Shown here in pieces: positions 9,001-17,286 of a stretch of DNA of 37,870 nucleotides. Each line of letters begins with the position of its first letter. The stretch's first letter is position 1. Source of the stretch: DAOTYX01 sp034434635 (GTDB taxonomy: Bacteria > Chloroflexota > Anaerolineae > B4-G1 > DUEL01); contig DAOTYX010000026.1 in the NCBI GenBank assembly GCA_034434635.1, positions 1 to 37,870 on the forward strand, read 5' to 3'. The notes below the pieces were generated by a model. The model was not told where the DNA came from. It did no database searches and saw nothing but the letters and a program-made list of their open reading frames with translations. The translations under genes were made by a program, and so were the position numbers.

Positions 9001-9885
9001 ATCAGAGGCGAGGACCTGCAAGGGTTGCTGGGTCTCCAGGACGCGCCGCGTGGCCGGAAAATCGTCCAGAGAAATGACCTCCCAGCCGGTAATGGGTTGA
9101 TAGGTGCCGGTCTCGTAGGAGTAGGAGAGGTAAATGATCTGCCGCAAAAGGTCCAACTCGCGATCCCACAGGGAGATGACGACCTGACCGACGTCAAGGG
9201 CCAGGATAAACTGTCGGGCAGCAATGACGGCCAGTTCTTCGATCTCGATGGAGGTAGAGAGGGCGCGGGTGAGTTCGAACAGGCGGTCGAGTTCGTAGAC
9301 GCGCCGGCGGCTGTGCTCCAGCAGGGCAGTTGTCTCCATCATCCGGGCGACCAGGTTGGCGGTGGTCATGCCCAGCCGGACATCCTCCTGGGAGATATCG
9401 CTGTCATCCACGCCGACGACGATCAGGCCCCGCAGCAATCCACCGCTGCGGAGGGGCAGAGCAATCAGGTTGCGTCCCACATCCGCCTGGGCGAAGATGT
9501 CGGCGGCCTCTGCGCCGAGGGCCTGGCGCACCAGGTCCGCCCCGTCCATGGTCACACAAGGCCGTCCCCGGGGGATCAGGTCGCGCCATTCCATGGGCAA
9601 TGCCGTCAAGGGGATCCTTACCTCGGCCAGGGAGAGGTTGAAGAGCCGCGCGATCTGGCTTGCTGCCGGGGAGCTCTTCTGCAGGTTAAGGGGAAGCAAG
9701 GCCTCGTTGCTCTCGTCAGTCACGGCGAACAGGACCGCGCGCGCCCCCTCGATAAACATCATCAGCGCTTCTTGGGTCTGGCGAAAGATGTCCAACAGGC
9801 CTGGCGACTCGCCGACGGCCGCAGCGATGCGCTGAAGGGCCCGGAAACGGCGCTCCAGTTCCTGGTAACGGTTCCTTCTGGTCAT
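6025..9885 (-). CDS. Multi-GAF sensor histidine kinase (six GAF domains)
   Basis: A soluble protein of 1286 residues. Six successive GAF-like segments are joined by helical linkers of the type ENARLYERERRRA, each ending with the usual GAF terminal helix. The H-box VSHELRTPLTFIKGY marks the HisKA domain. The ATPase domain has an N-box (LLSNAIKFSPDG), a G1 box (DTGIGIP) and a G2 box (GGAGLGLAIVKRI), all intact. There is no receiver domain, HAMP domain or membrane helix, so it senses cytoplasmic ligands, redox state or light and passes phosphate to a partner not encoded nearby. I chose the ATG at 9885 (MTRRNRYQ). The upstream ATG at 9930 lies inside a repeat hairpin and its 15 extra residues look non-coding. 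Confidence 0.92.
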   Translation of the reverse strand: MTRRNRYQELERRFRALQRIAAAVGESPGLLDIFRQTQEALMMFIEGARAVLFAVTDESNEALLPLNLQKSSPAASQIARLFNLSLAEVRIPLTALPMEWRDLIPRGRPCVTMDGADLVRQALGAEAADIFAQADVGRNLIALPLRSGGLLRGLIVVGVDDSDISQEDVRLGMTTANLVARMMETTALLEHSRRRVYELDRLFELTRALSTSIEIEELAVIAARQFILALDVGQVVISLWDRELDLLRQIIYLSYSYETGTYQPITGWEVISLDDFPATRRVLETQQPLQVLASDPHANSHELAAMRLCNAKALTVLPMVYKGECIGVVELEDTLRERRLTAAQMGLAMTLAGQVAAALVNARLFGEAQRRALHLQTAAEVGRHAAAIFDVERLLSQTVELIRDRFDLYYVGIFLIDPTGRWAVLRAGSGEAGQKMLADGHRLEVGGPSMIGQCTALGEPRIALDVGEEAARFSNPLLPETRSEAALPLVSQGRVIGAMTIQSTQLMAFSKEDLTTLQTMADLLASAIENAILHEEQRTRLTELAALYEIGRVITAVLDLHKLIEAVHQQVSRFTDATLFYIALWDREAETIRIPVVIEEDRRFYDEKADWTGVIGWALRHGQPLVIDDLSRLEDLPPDVTFSLMGEVVPSSLVVVPMAIGEQTIGALSVQSRRPHAYVQRDINFLTAVASQVAVAVENARLYERERRRARQAALLNVVAQQTNAILSPDYLLPTVAQAVRQHFQYDSVELMLLDPDTGEMFIAGRAGEDEVAAPSTRLLSSGIADWVTTHGQLLLVNDYSQNDLCRALSPDQTLCGSELAVPLKIGGETVGVLALKCRKPFSFDELDVATAQTLAEQVTTALQNARLYAETRQRAEELAALNTVAARLGQSLELQEILEAAMEAVIRVLHVEASAVSLVDEEKQEVVFQAQRGLRYSHVGMRVPLNEGMSGQVVRSGTVLITDNVNGDPRLAVPEFKREEVRAMVMIPMHSRGRVVGILSAMDHAPRQFSEREIALLVAIANQVGAAVENAQLYQAVRRHAGNLEEAYARLQEADQLKDEMVQNVSHELRTPLTFIKGYVELLLGGDLGPLTEDQQKSLDTVARKTEHLTRLVEDIITLEAVRPETLETRPVSLEQLALTALEGCKPAAAAASIVLRSEIPPDLPPVLAEPSRILQVFDNLLSNAIKFSPDGGTITVRIVEAPDSLRTEISDTGIGIPKDKIPRLFDRFYQVDGTMQRRFGGAGLGLAIVKRIVEAHGGQVGVESEEGKGSTFFFTLPKAPPGTT

Positions 9886-9914
9886 ATCTGCAACCGGTTC
9901 ACTCTTAGCGCCTG

Positions 9915-10286
9915 TCGCCCGCCGGCGCATAGGATGCGCCGGCTACGGAGTTGATCGGATGTCCCGATGCCGCCCGCCGGCGCATAGGGACGCTAACCGG
10001 CCATCCGTAGGGCGGCATCCCTATGCCGCCTGCCGGCGCATAGGATGCGCCGGCTACGGAGTTGATCGGATGTCCCGATGCCGCCTGCCGGCGCATAGGG
10101 ACGCTAACCGGCCATCCGTAGGGCGGCATCCCTATGCCGCCCGCTGGCGCATAGGATGCGCCGGCTACGGAGTTGATCGGATGTCCCGATGCCGCCCGCC
10201 GGCGCATAGGGACACTAACCGGCCATCCGTAGGGCGGCATCCCTATGTCGCCTGCCGGCGCATAGGATGCGCCGGCTACGGAGTTG
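9915..10286. repeat. Second hairpin-repeat array, 111-bp unit, four copies
   Basis: The hairpin GGCGCATAGGATGCGCC begins at 9924, 10035, 10146 and 10257, an exact 111-bp period. Between copies lie a GGCGGCATCCCTATGCCGCC-type hairpin and a linker with ATCGG/CCGAT and a CATAGGGACGCTAACCGG segment. The hairpin modules are the same as in the array at 2478-3010, but the linkers and the period differ. It fills the 430-bp gap between the kinase gene and the HAD hydrolase gene. No gene is supported within it. Confidence 0.92.
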
Positions 10287-10313
10287 CCTGGATAGGCCCT
10301 CAGCATACAGGCC

Positions 10314-11036
10314 TCACAACATCCTGTTCGCCCGGATCCACCGCCCGAAATCGGCCAGGCTACCCTGTCCTGCGGGCAGAGGCTCTCCCTCCGGCGGCTT
10401 CTGATCACCGTTGGCGATCCAGTAGGTGTGCATCCCTACGGACATCGCCGGCCGGATGTCCTGCTCCCAATCATCCCCGACCATGATGCATTCTTCCACC
10501 TGGCACCCGAGCCGCTGGGCGATCTCCAGGAAATAGGCCGGTTGAGGCTTGGTGGCGTGCATGTGCTCGTAACTGGTGATCAGGTGATAGGGGAAAGCCT
10601 CCACCGGCACTCCCGCCCAATCCAGCCGCTGCGCGATGGCGGTAAGTGGGAAGAGCGGGTTCGTGGCAATGGCGATCTGGAAACCCTCCGCAAAGGCCCA
10701 TTCCAGCAGCGGACGGGCCTCCGGGTTGGGCCGGGTGAGCGGACGCAGCGTGGGAAAATGATTGGTGTAGAAGTCATCGAACAGCGGCTCCATTTCCTCA
10801 CGCGAGCGCTGAATCAGCGGGAAAAAGACTGCATCAAAGGCCTCCTGGTTGGTGCGCGCGGGATCGCGGTTGAGCAGCATGGCATTTGTGGCGGTCATCA
10901 GGTGTTTGATGAAGACCTCCGGAGGGAACCGGTCAGCCATGTACTGGCCGACCGCGGCCATATAGGCTATGATGAAGCGGTCCATCTGGTTTTCCAGGAG
11001 CGTGTTGTCGAGGTCGAGAAGCAACGCGTGGATCAT
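10314..11036 (-). CDS. HAD-family hydrolase
   Basis: A 240-residue HAD-superfamily protein. Motif I is LLLDLDNTLL, with the nucleophile D8 and D10. Motif II is the Thr of IATNP, motif III the Lys of HATKPQ, and motif IV MVGDDWEQD. A helical cap lies between motifs I and II. It is probably a small-molecule phosphatase; the substrate is unknown. Its ATG overlaps the TGA of the upstream Cys-rich gene (ATGA at 11033-11036), which points to translational coupling. Confidence 0.88.
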   Translation of the reverse strand: MIHALLLDLDNTLLENQMDRFIIAYMAAVGQYMADRFPPEVFIKHLMTATNAMLLNRDPARTNQEAFDAVFFPLIQRSREEMEPLFDDFYTNHFPTLRPLTRPNPEARPLLEWAFAEGFQIAIATNPLFPLTAIAQRLDWAGVPVEAFPYHLITSYEHMHATKPQPAYFLEIAQRLGCQVEECIMVGDDWEQDIRPAMSVGMHTYWIANGDQKPPEGEPLPAGQGSLADFGRWIRANRML

Positions 11037-11377
11037 CTGTCTTCTTCCTTACTGGGGATGAGTACCGCTGCAGCCGTGGGGTGACAGTGGCCGCAGCCCA
11101 CGTACGGATCCTTCACCGCTGTTTGCTGCTGGGAGCAGTGGGCAGTCACGACCATTTTGCGCCGGCCTGGCCAGCGCCGCACCAGCCGGGCGTGCAGGTG
11201 CATATGAGAGCATCCATTGGCGCGCAGGATGGCCGGCACCGGGCAGATCGCACAGACCCGTTCCTCCCACGGCAGCGAGTCCTCCGCATCTTTCAGGAGA
11301 CGACACTCCTGGACCCCGCGTCCGCGGTGGAAGTCCTGATAGTAGTAGCGACAGTCAGTGCCGGAAGGGGTCACCAT
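11033..11377 (-). CDS. Small Cys-rich protein, unknown function
   Basis: 114 residues. I do not recognise a named family. Its cysteines are paired or spaced like a metal site: single Cys near 9 and 24, CAICP near 42, GCSH near 55, and CGHCHP near 95-100, with several His. This suggests a zinc-binding or iron-sulfur protein. The TGA overlaps the ATG of the HAD hydrolase by four bases, so the two products are probably made together. It is separated from UPF0182 by a perfect hairpin. Confidence 0.65.
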   Translation of the reverse strand: MVTPSGTDCRYYYQDFHRGRGVQECRLLKDAEDSLPWEERVCAICPVPAILRANGCSHMHLHARLVRRWPGRRKMVVTAHCSQQQTAVKDPYVGCGHCHPTAAAVLIPSKEEDR

Positions 11378-11396
11378 GCTGTTACCGTCATCTGCT

Positions 11397-11431
11397 CAGA
11401 CTTCCGATGTCTGTAAGACATCGGAAGTCTG
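11397..11431. repeat. Perfect 16-bp hairpin, REP-like or bidirectional terminator
   Basis: CAGACTTCCGATGTCT (11397-11412), loop GTA, then its exact reverse complement (11416-11431). It lies between the stop of UPF0182 and the start of the Cys-rich gene, both on the minus strand. There is no U-run on either side, so a simple intrinsic terminator is unlikely. It looks like a dispersed intergenic palindrome. Confidence 0.8.
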
Positions 11432-11446
11432 ACGAGTCTGGCGAGT

Positions 11447-14131
11447 TCAAGGCTCTGTGGCTTCTACCAGGGCCTCCAGATCCGCGCCCAGCGCCTCCAG
11501 TTCGCGACCGTAGCAACTCCAATCCCCCTGTCGCAGGCACTCCTGAGCGGCGTTGTAGTGCTCCTGGGCGGAACGGGCCAGCGCGTTGACGTCACCGGAT
11601 GGCTCCGCGGGAACCGGCTCCTCGCCAGCAGTAACGGGCGCGCCAATCAGCACCTGCTGAAGCGCAGTCTCCAGGCTCTCGGCCATCGCCACGCGGTTGC
11701 CGTAGGCGACCAGGAGCCGGCGCAGTTCCGGCAGCTGTCCCTCCTGAGCCTGCAGGTAGAGCGGTTGGATGTAGAGCAGGGTGTCGTCAATGGGGATGAC
11801 CAGCAGGTTCCCCAGGATGACGTTCGACCCTCGCTGGTCCCACAGGGTCAGTTGCTGCGAGATGATGGGGTCCTGGTTGAAACGCGCGGCGACCTGCGCC
11901 GGGCCATAGATCAGTTCCTGCTTGGGGAAGTTGAACACGCCCAGTTGGCCGTAGTCCGAGCCGTCGGAATCGGCATACAGCCAGGCGACCATGTTGCCGC
12001 GGCCGTTGGGCACATAGGGGCGCATCAGCAGGAACTCCAGTTCATCCTCCCCCGGCAGGCGCATCACCACGTAGTAAGGGGCCATCTCTCGCGTGGCCCC
12101 CTCGTAGGTCTCCATCGGCACAGCCCACAGGTCCTCTTTGTTGTAGAAGACCTGCGGGTCTGTCATGTGGTAGACCGCGTAGGCTTCCGACTGCAGTTCG
12201 AAGAGCGTCTCCGGGTACCGCCAGTGGTCGCGCAGGGTCTGCGGCATCTCCTCGAGCGGCGCGAACAGGTCGGGATAGATGGCCTGATAGGTGCGGATGA
12301 TCGGGTCGGAAGGGTCTACCACGTAGTAGGTGGTCTCGCCAGTGTAAGCGTCAATGGCGACCTTGACGCTGTTGCGGACGTAGTTGACGCCGCGGAAGGG
12401 CTCGGAGTAGGGGAAGCGGCTGGTCCAGGTGTAGGCGTCATAGAGCCAGATCAGCCGTCCGTCGGCGATGACCAGATAGGGGTCGTCTTCGTACCAGAGG
12501 AAGGGGGCCAGAGTGACGACCCGGTCGCTCAACTGGCGGTGGAGGAGGATGCGGCTCTGTGGGTTGATGGCAGTGGAGAAGAGGATCTGCTGGTCGCCCA
12601 GGCGTGTGGCGAAGAGCAGACGTCGCCAGAGGCCGCTCAGCGCGACGCCATCAGGACCCTCATAGCGAGTGTAGACGTTCTCGTCGCCGCTGGGGCGGTC
12701 GAACTCCTCCACAGAGGTGTTGACGATGGCGTAGTCGCGCGTGGCCTCGCCGAAGTAGATCTCGGGACGGGTTATGGCCAGCGCGACGTTCTCGCTCTGC
12801 GGCGGGATGTCACGCACCAGCAGGCGGGGCAACCCCTCGGCGGTCACCTCGTTGACGGCATTGAGGCAGACCCCGTAGCCGTGGGTGAAGACCAGATGAC
12901 GGTTGACCCACGTCTGGGCCTGACTTGCCAGCAGGGAGTTCTCCAGTTCGCGCGCCGCCAGCATCACCTCCCGCAACTGCCCATCCAGGACGTAACGATC
13001 TACATCTACGTCCACAAAGGTGTAGTACAACCGGATCACCTGCAACTGCCGATAGGTGGTCAGCAGCGGGCGCCAGTCCCACAGGCGAATGTTCTCAATC
13101 GTCGCCGCGTTGTCCTCCAACACCTGAGGGGTCAACTCTCCAACGGCCGGGAAATCAAGCGCCTGGATGTCCTCCAGGTTGAAAGCGTAGCGGGTGAAGG
13201 CGATGTTCTGTTCGATGTAAGGCCGTTCGGCGGCCAGTTCGTTGGGCATGACGACGAACCGTTGCACGATGGCCGGGTAAGTCGGCCCCAGGGCGGCGGT
13301 GAGCAACCACAAGGCCAGGACGGCGAGCAGGATACGCCAGGTGCGCAGGAAGATGTTCGCCAGCAGCACCGCTGCCCCTGCCAGGAGGATAATGCTCAAC
13401 ACCTGCATCAACGGCAAACGGGCATGGACATCGGTATAGCCGGCGCCAAAAACGACGCCGCGCGCCGAGTCCAGCAAGGCCAGCCGGTTCAACTGGTACT
13501 GAGCGACCACCAGCAGCAGGAAGAGCGCACCGAGCACGGAGAGGTGGATGGTGGCAATCTTCTCGCGCAGGCCACTGCGCAGACTGTAAACCAGCGTCGT
13601 TCCCAAAAGCCCGACCACGGCCAACCCGGTCAGCCAACCGACCAGGAAGCGGTAGAAGGGAAGGCGGAAGACGTAGAAGCCCGCGTCCAACCCGAAGACC
13701 GGGTCGCGCAGGTCAAAAGAGGCAGCATGGGCGAAGAGCAGCATCTCGTTGCTGTGCCCCGAGGCGACCAGGGCGAACAGCAGAGCGATCAGCAAGCCGC
13801 CCACTACCAGCAGGCCGATCAACACGGGCGGCTGTGCCATCACGAACGAGATGCGCCTGACGCGAATGACCTGCGCAGGGGAGCGCAGCAGCCGACGCGG
13901 CGCCAGCAGCCAGTTGACGCCCAGGAAGGCCAGCGCCACCAACCCGCCGATGACGAACATGCCGATCTCGGCGAACAGCCGGGTGCGGAAGACGGAGAGG
14001 TAGCCCAGGCTATCGAACCACAGCCAATCGGTATAGAGGCTGGCGGTGATCCTCAGCAGGATGGGGACGAACAGCAACCCTACCGCCAGGCCGACGATCA
14101 ACAGAAAAGTAGCGCGGGCGCGTCGGTTCAT
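11447..14131 (-). CDS. UPF0182 family integral membrane protein
   Basis: 894 residues, within the normal range for UPF0182. The N-terminal third holds about seven membrane helices, and SLYTDWLWFDSLGYLSVF in the first loop is characteristic of the family. The rest is a large domain without membrane helices, presumably outside the membrane. It includes HLVFTHGYG and a conserved TYYVVDPSDPII region. The C-terminal tail is acidic and Ala-rich. The biochemical role of the family is unknown. The gene starts ten bases after the efp stop and probably shares its promoter. Confidence 0.92.
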   Translation of the reverse strand: MNRRARATFLLIVGLAVGLLFVPILLRITASLYTDWLWFDSLGYLSVFRTRLFAEIGMFVIGGLVALAFLGVNWLLAPRRLLRSPAQVIRVRRISFVMAQPPVLIGLLVVGGLLIALLFALVASGHSNEMLLFAHAASFDLRDPVFGLDAGFYVFRLPFYRFLVGWLTGLAVVGLLGTTLVYSLRSGLREKIATIHLSVLGALFLLLVVAQYQLNRLALLDSARGVVFGAGYTDVHARLPLMQVLSIILLAGAAVLLANIFLRTWRILLAVLALWLLTAALGPTYPAIVQRFVVMPNELAAERPYIEQNIAFTRYAFNLEDIQALDFPAVGELTPQVLEDNAATIENIRLWDWRPLLTTYRQLQVIRLYYTFVDVDVDRYVLDGQLREVMLAARELENSLLASQAQTWVNRHLVFTHGYGVCLNAVNEVTAEGLPRLLVRDIPPQSENVALAITRPEIYFGEATRDYAIVNTSVEEFDRPSGDENVYTRYEGPDGVALSGLWRRLLFATRLGDQQILFSTAINPQSRILLHRQLSDRVVTLAPFLWYEDDPYLVIADGRLIWLYDAYTWTSRFPYSEPFRGVNYVRNSVKVAIDAYTGETTYYVVDPSDPIIRTYQAIYPDLFAPLEEMPQTLRDHWRYPETLFELQSEAYAVYHMTDPQVFYNKEDLWAVPMETYEGATREMAPYYVVMRLPGEDELEFLLMRPYVPNGRGNMVAWLYADSDGSDYGQLGVFNFPKQELIYGPAQVAARFNQDPIISQQLTLWDQRGSNVILGNLLVIPIDDTLLYIQPLYLQAQEGQLPELRRLLVAYGNRVAMAESLETALQQVLIGAPVTAGEEPVPAEPSGDVNALARSAQEHYNAAQECLRQGDWSCYGRELEALGADLEALVEATEP

Positions 14132-14141
14132 GTTCTGCCCG

Positions 14142-14699
14142 TCACACGCGGGTCACGTAAGCGCCCGTGCGGGTGTCCACCCGGATGACATCGCCCGCCT
14201 GGACGAACAGGGGCACCTGGACGGTCAGCCCGGTCTCCAGGGTGGCCTTCTTCGTCACATTGGTGGCCGTGTCCCCGGCCACGGCGACCTCCGTCTCCGT
14301 CACGGCCATCTCGACCGCAGTGGGCAACTCCACCTCCAGCGGGTTCCCGTCGTGGACAGCGATGACCAGTTCCAATCCCTCTTTCAAGTAGGGCGCCTCT
14401 TCCTCCAGCATCGCCGCCGGCAGGGCCATCTGGTCAAAGGTCTCCGTGTCCATGAAGTAGTACAGGTCGCCATCGGTGTAGAGGTACTGCACCGCCCGGC
14501 GCTCGATGCGGATTTCCTCCACCCGTTCGCCGGAGAGGAAGTTGTGCTGGATCGTGGCGCCAGTGCGCAGGTTGCGCAGTTTCGTGCGGATGATGGCGTT
14601 GCCCCGTCCGGGCTTGTAGTGCTGGTACTCCAGCACCCGGTACATCTCGCCGTCCATCGTGAAGGTGGTTCCTCGCCGCAATTCGCTGACTTCAATCAT
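14142..14699 (-). CDS. efp: Translation elongation factor P
   Basis: 185 residues with the three OB-like domains of EF-P: MIEVSELRRGTTF at the start, LYTDGDLYYFMDTETFDQ in the middle, and VQVPLFVQAGDVIRVDTRTG at the end. EF-P relieves ribosome stalling at polyproline stretches. The tip loop reads KPGRGNA, so the residue that is modified in many bacteria is Arg32, not Lys. The start at 14699 has GGAGGA six bases upstream; an earlier in-frame ATG at 14741 lacks this and adds non-homologous residues. Confidence 0.97.
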   Translation of the reverse strand: MIEVSELRRGTTFTMDGEMYRVLEYQHYKPGRGNAIIRTKLRNLRTGATIQHNFLSGERVEEIRIERRAVQYLYTDGDLYYFMDTETFDQMALPAAMLEEEAPYLKEGLELVIAVHDGNPLEVELPTAVEMAVTETEVAVAGDTATNVTKKATLETGLTVQVPLFVQAGDVIRVDTRTGAYVTRV

Positions 14700-14770
14700 A
14701 TATCCTCCATCGTTGCTCACCCTTACGCTCGCCGGGTGCAACTCTTTTTCTTCATCAGCCCTGTCTTTCC

Positions 14771-14799
14771 ATTATACCAGCACTGGGATAACCGGTCAA
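14771..14799 (-). promoter_or_regulatory. Sigma-70 promoter of efp-UPF0182
   Basis: On the minus strand, TTGACC (14799-14794), 17 bases and TATAAT (14776-14771) form a near-consensus promoter about 70 bases before the efp start codon. It probably drives efp and UPF0182. Confidence 0.75.
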
Positions 14800-14849
14800 C
14801 CTTGGGCTGCACACACACCCTGCGGTGACTACCCTGTACACCCAATCTG

Positions 14850-14858
14850 TGCTATCAT
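14850..14858 (+). promoter_or_regulatory. Possible extended -10 promoter of comEC
   Basis: TGC followed by TATCAT (14853-14858) resembles an extended -10 element about 58 bases before the comEC start. There is no convincing -35. Confidence 0.35.
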
Positions 14859-14916
14859 GTCCCCGCCAGTCGCACCTGGCCCAACGCAGCGTCAACGATC
14901 CCTGGTGAGGTGCGCT

Positions 14917-17286
14917 ATGACCCTGATTTACCTCGTCGTGGCGTGGGTGGCAGGCATCCTGCTCACCCGCGCCCTGGTCATCCCCTGGCAGGTTCTCCTT
15001 CTGTCTGGCCTCGCCGGCTTCATCGGCGGGGTGGGTTGGCGGGACTCCCCCCGGCTTCGCCTGGCCGCCGCCTGCGCCGTGGCGCTGGCGCTGGGCGGCG
15101 GGCGACTGCTGCTGGCCCTGCCGCACTTCGACCCCCACGCCCTGGCGACCTACAACGACATCGGACGGGTGACCGTCGAAGGGGTGGTGGTGGGCGAACC
15201 GGACGTGCGGGAGGACCGGGTTAATCTGCGGTTGCGCGCTGAGCGGCTCATTCTGCCTGACGGTGGGCAGGTGGACGTGCGTGGCCTGGCGCTGGTCAGG
15301 ACCGCGCGCTACCCCACCTTCGCCTACGGCGACCGGCTACGCGTCAGCGGATGGCTGGAGACCCCACCTGTATGGGAGGATTTCTCCTACCAGGACTATC
15401 TGGCCCGTCAGGGAGTTTATTCTCTGCTGCGTGCCGCCCAGGTGGAGCGGCTGGGCAGTGGGGCGGGGAACCCGCTGTACGGACTGCTGCTGGCCGTCAA
15501 GCAGCGCGCCCAGGCGGTCATCGCTGCCATCCTGCACGAGCCGGCGGCGGCGCTGCTCACCGGCATCCTCCTGGGCACCGAGTCCGGCATCCCCGCCGAC
15601 CTGCAGGCCGATTTTGTCACGACCAGCACCAGCCACATCGTCGCCATCAGCGGGTTCAACATCACCATCATCAGCGGCATCTTCGCCGGGCTGGCGCGAC
15701 GACTGGTGGGGCCGCGCCGCGCGGTGTGGGTAGCCATCGCCGGAGTGGTAACCTACACCGTGCTGGTAGGCGCCGCGGCGGCGGTGGTGCGCGCGGCGAT
15801 CATGGGCAGCATCTATCTGCTGGGCCGCCACCTGGGCCGGGAGGGCTTCGTCCCCACCTCCCTGGCCGCCGCCGCATGGCTGATGAGCGCGCTCAACCCG
15901 CTGGTGTTGTGGGACGTGGGCTTCCAGTTCAGTTTCGCCGCCACGCTGGGACTGGTGCTCTACGCTGACCCGCTGACCCGAGCCACACAGCGACTGCTGG
16001 AACGCATCACCACACCCGAACTGGCAAAGCAGGTCACCGGCTGGCTGGGGGACGCCCTGTTGGTCACCATGGCCGCCCAGGTGACCACTCTGCCGCTGAC
16101 CGTGGCCTATTTCCACCGCCTTTCCCTGGTCACCCTGCTGACCAACCTGATGATCCTGCCGGCCCAGCCAGGGGTGATGATCTGGGGCGGCCTGGCAACC
16201 CTGACGGGGCTGGTCTGGCTGCCCGCCGGACGGGCGGTCGGTTGGGTGGCCTGGCTCTTCCTCACCTACACCATCGAGACCGTCCGACTGACGGCGCGTG
16301 TCCCCTACGCCTCACTCGGCCTGGGGCGGGTGGAGGGGTGGCAGGTGGGAGCGTTCTACCTCCTGCTGGCCGTCCTGACCGCCTGGGGCTACCTCCCTGG
16401 CGAGCACCGCGCACAGTGGCGGACGCGCCTCCGCGCCGGATGGCGTGCTCTCACCGCCCGCCTGAGCGACCAGGTGCTGCTGAGCGTGGCGGCCTTCACC
16501 CTTCTCCTCAGCCTCATCACCTGGCGCACCCTCCCCGACGGCCGCCTGCACGTCACCTATCTGGACGCCAACCGGGCCGACGCGGTCTTCGTCCGCACCC
16601 CTGCCGGGCGGCAGGTGCTCATCGGCGGCGGGGAGAGCCCTTCGGCGTTGCTGAGCGAACTGGGACGGCGGATCCCGTTCTGGGACCACTCCCTCGACCT
16701 GGTGGTGCTCCCCTTCGCCGATGAGGGGCATCTGGCTGCCCTGGTGCCCATCCTGGAGCGCTACCGCGTGGGCGGGGTCATCACCAGCGGCGAGGACTGC
16801 GCTACCGCGCTGTGCGCTCGCTGGGCGGAGGTGCTGACGGCCTCCGGAGCGACGGTCTGGCGCGGCCAGGCGGGGCTGCGGCTGTGGCTGGACGAGGGGT
16901 TGCTGCTGACGGTGCTCCATCCCGGCCCCGATTTGCCCGCCGACCCGCTGGTCGTGCGCCTGGACTACGGACGGGTCTGCTTCCTGTTCCCTGGCGATGC
17001 CGACGCAGCGGTGGAGGCCCGGCTGGTGAGCGAGGAAGCCTGGCTCGATTGTACCTTCCTGCGCGTCGCGCACCACGGCGACAACAGAGCGACATCGCGG
17101 TCGTTTCTGGAGGCGGTCACCCCGGAGGTGGCGGTCATCCCGGTGGCGGCGGACGACGGCTTCGGCCATCCCCACCCCGACCTGCTGGCGCGGCTGGACG
17201 GACTGCGTCTCTACCGCAGCGATCGGGACGGCACGGTGGAGGTGGTCAGCGATGGGAGGCGGTATTGGGCGCACGCTCAGCGGTAG
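14917..17286 (+). CDS. comEC: ComEC/Rec2 DNA-uptake channel with degenerate beta-lactamase-like domain
   Basis: 789 residues. The N-terminus has membrane helices and a DUF4131-like beta domain. The Competence domain follows, with the motifs LLTGILLGTESGIP, HIVAISGFNITII and LWDVGFQFSFAATLGLVLYA and many helices. The C-terminus (from about 540) resembles the metallo-beta-lactamase domain of ComEC. It keeps FPGDAD, the HHGDN motif near 719 and GHPHPDLL, but the first metal motif (usually HxHxDH) reads LPFADEGHLAAL near 600, and the usual DVGQGDA reads DANRADA. ComEC forms the inner-membrane channel for single-stranded DNA uptake. The start is set by GGTGAGG six bases before the ATG; longer in-frame starts overlap efp. 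Confidence 0.9.
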   Translation: MTLIYLVVAWVAGILLTRALVIPWQVLLLSGLAGFIGGVGWRDSPRLRLAAACAVALALGGGRLLLALPHFDPHALATYNDIGRVTVEGVVVGEPDVREDRVNLRLRAERLILPDGGQVDVRGLALVRTARYPTFAYGDRLRVSGWLETPPVWEDFSYQDYLARQGVYSLLRAAQVERLGSGAGNPLYGLLLAVKQRAQAVIAAILHEPAAALLTGILLGTESGIPADLQADFVTTSTSHIVAISGFNITIISGIFAGLARRLVGPRRAVWVAIAGVVTYTVLVGAAAAVVRAAIMGSIYLLGRHLGREGFVPTSLAAAAWLMSALNPLVLWDVGFQFSFAATLGLVLYADPLTRATQRLLERITTPELAKQVTGWLGDALLVTMAAQVTTLPLTVAYFHRLSLVTLLTNLMILPAQPGVMIWGGLATLTGLVWLPAGRAVGWVAWLFLTYTIETVRLTARVPYASLGLGRVEGWQVGAFYLLLAVLTAWGYLPGEHRAQWRTRLRAGWRALTARLSDQVLLSVAAFTLLLSLITWRTLPDGRLHVTYLDANRADAVFVRTPAGRQVLIGGGESPSALLSELGRRIPFWDHSLDLVVLPFADEGHLAALVPILERYRVGGVITSGEDCATALCARWAEVLTASGATVWRGQAGLRLWLDEGLLLTVLHPGPDLPADPLVVRLDYGRVCFLFPGDADAAVEARLVSEEAWLDCTFLRVAHHGDNRATSRSFLEAVTPEVAVIPVAADDGFGHPHPDLLARLDGLRLYRSDRDGTVEVVSDGRRYWAHAQR

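Noticed and set aside
8023..9954. Long 643-codon frame antisense to the histidine kinase
   Set aside because: A GC-rich shadow of a gene with unmistakable GAF and kinase motifs on the other strand.
9905..10486. Open frames through the second repeat array
   Set aside because: They come from the 111-bp repeat (a multiple of three) and extend into the HAD gene antisense.
11558..14188. Long 876-codon frame antisense to UPF0182
   Set aside because: Gln/Asp/Val-rich composition with no domain; the minus-strand frame carries family motifs.
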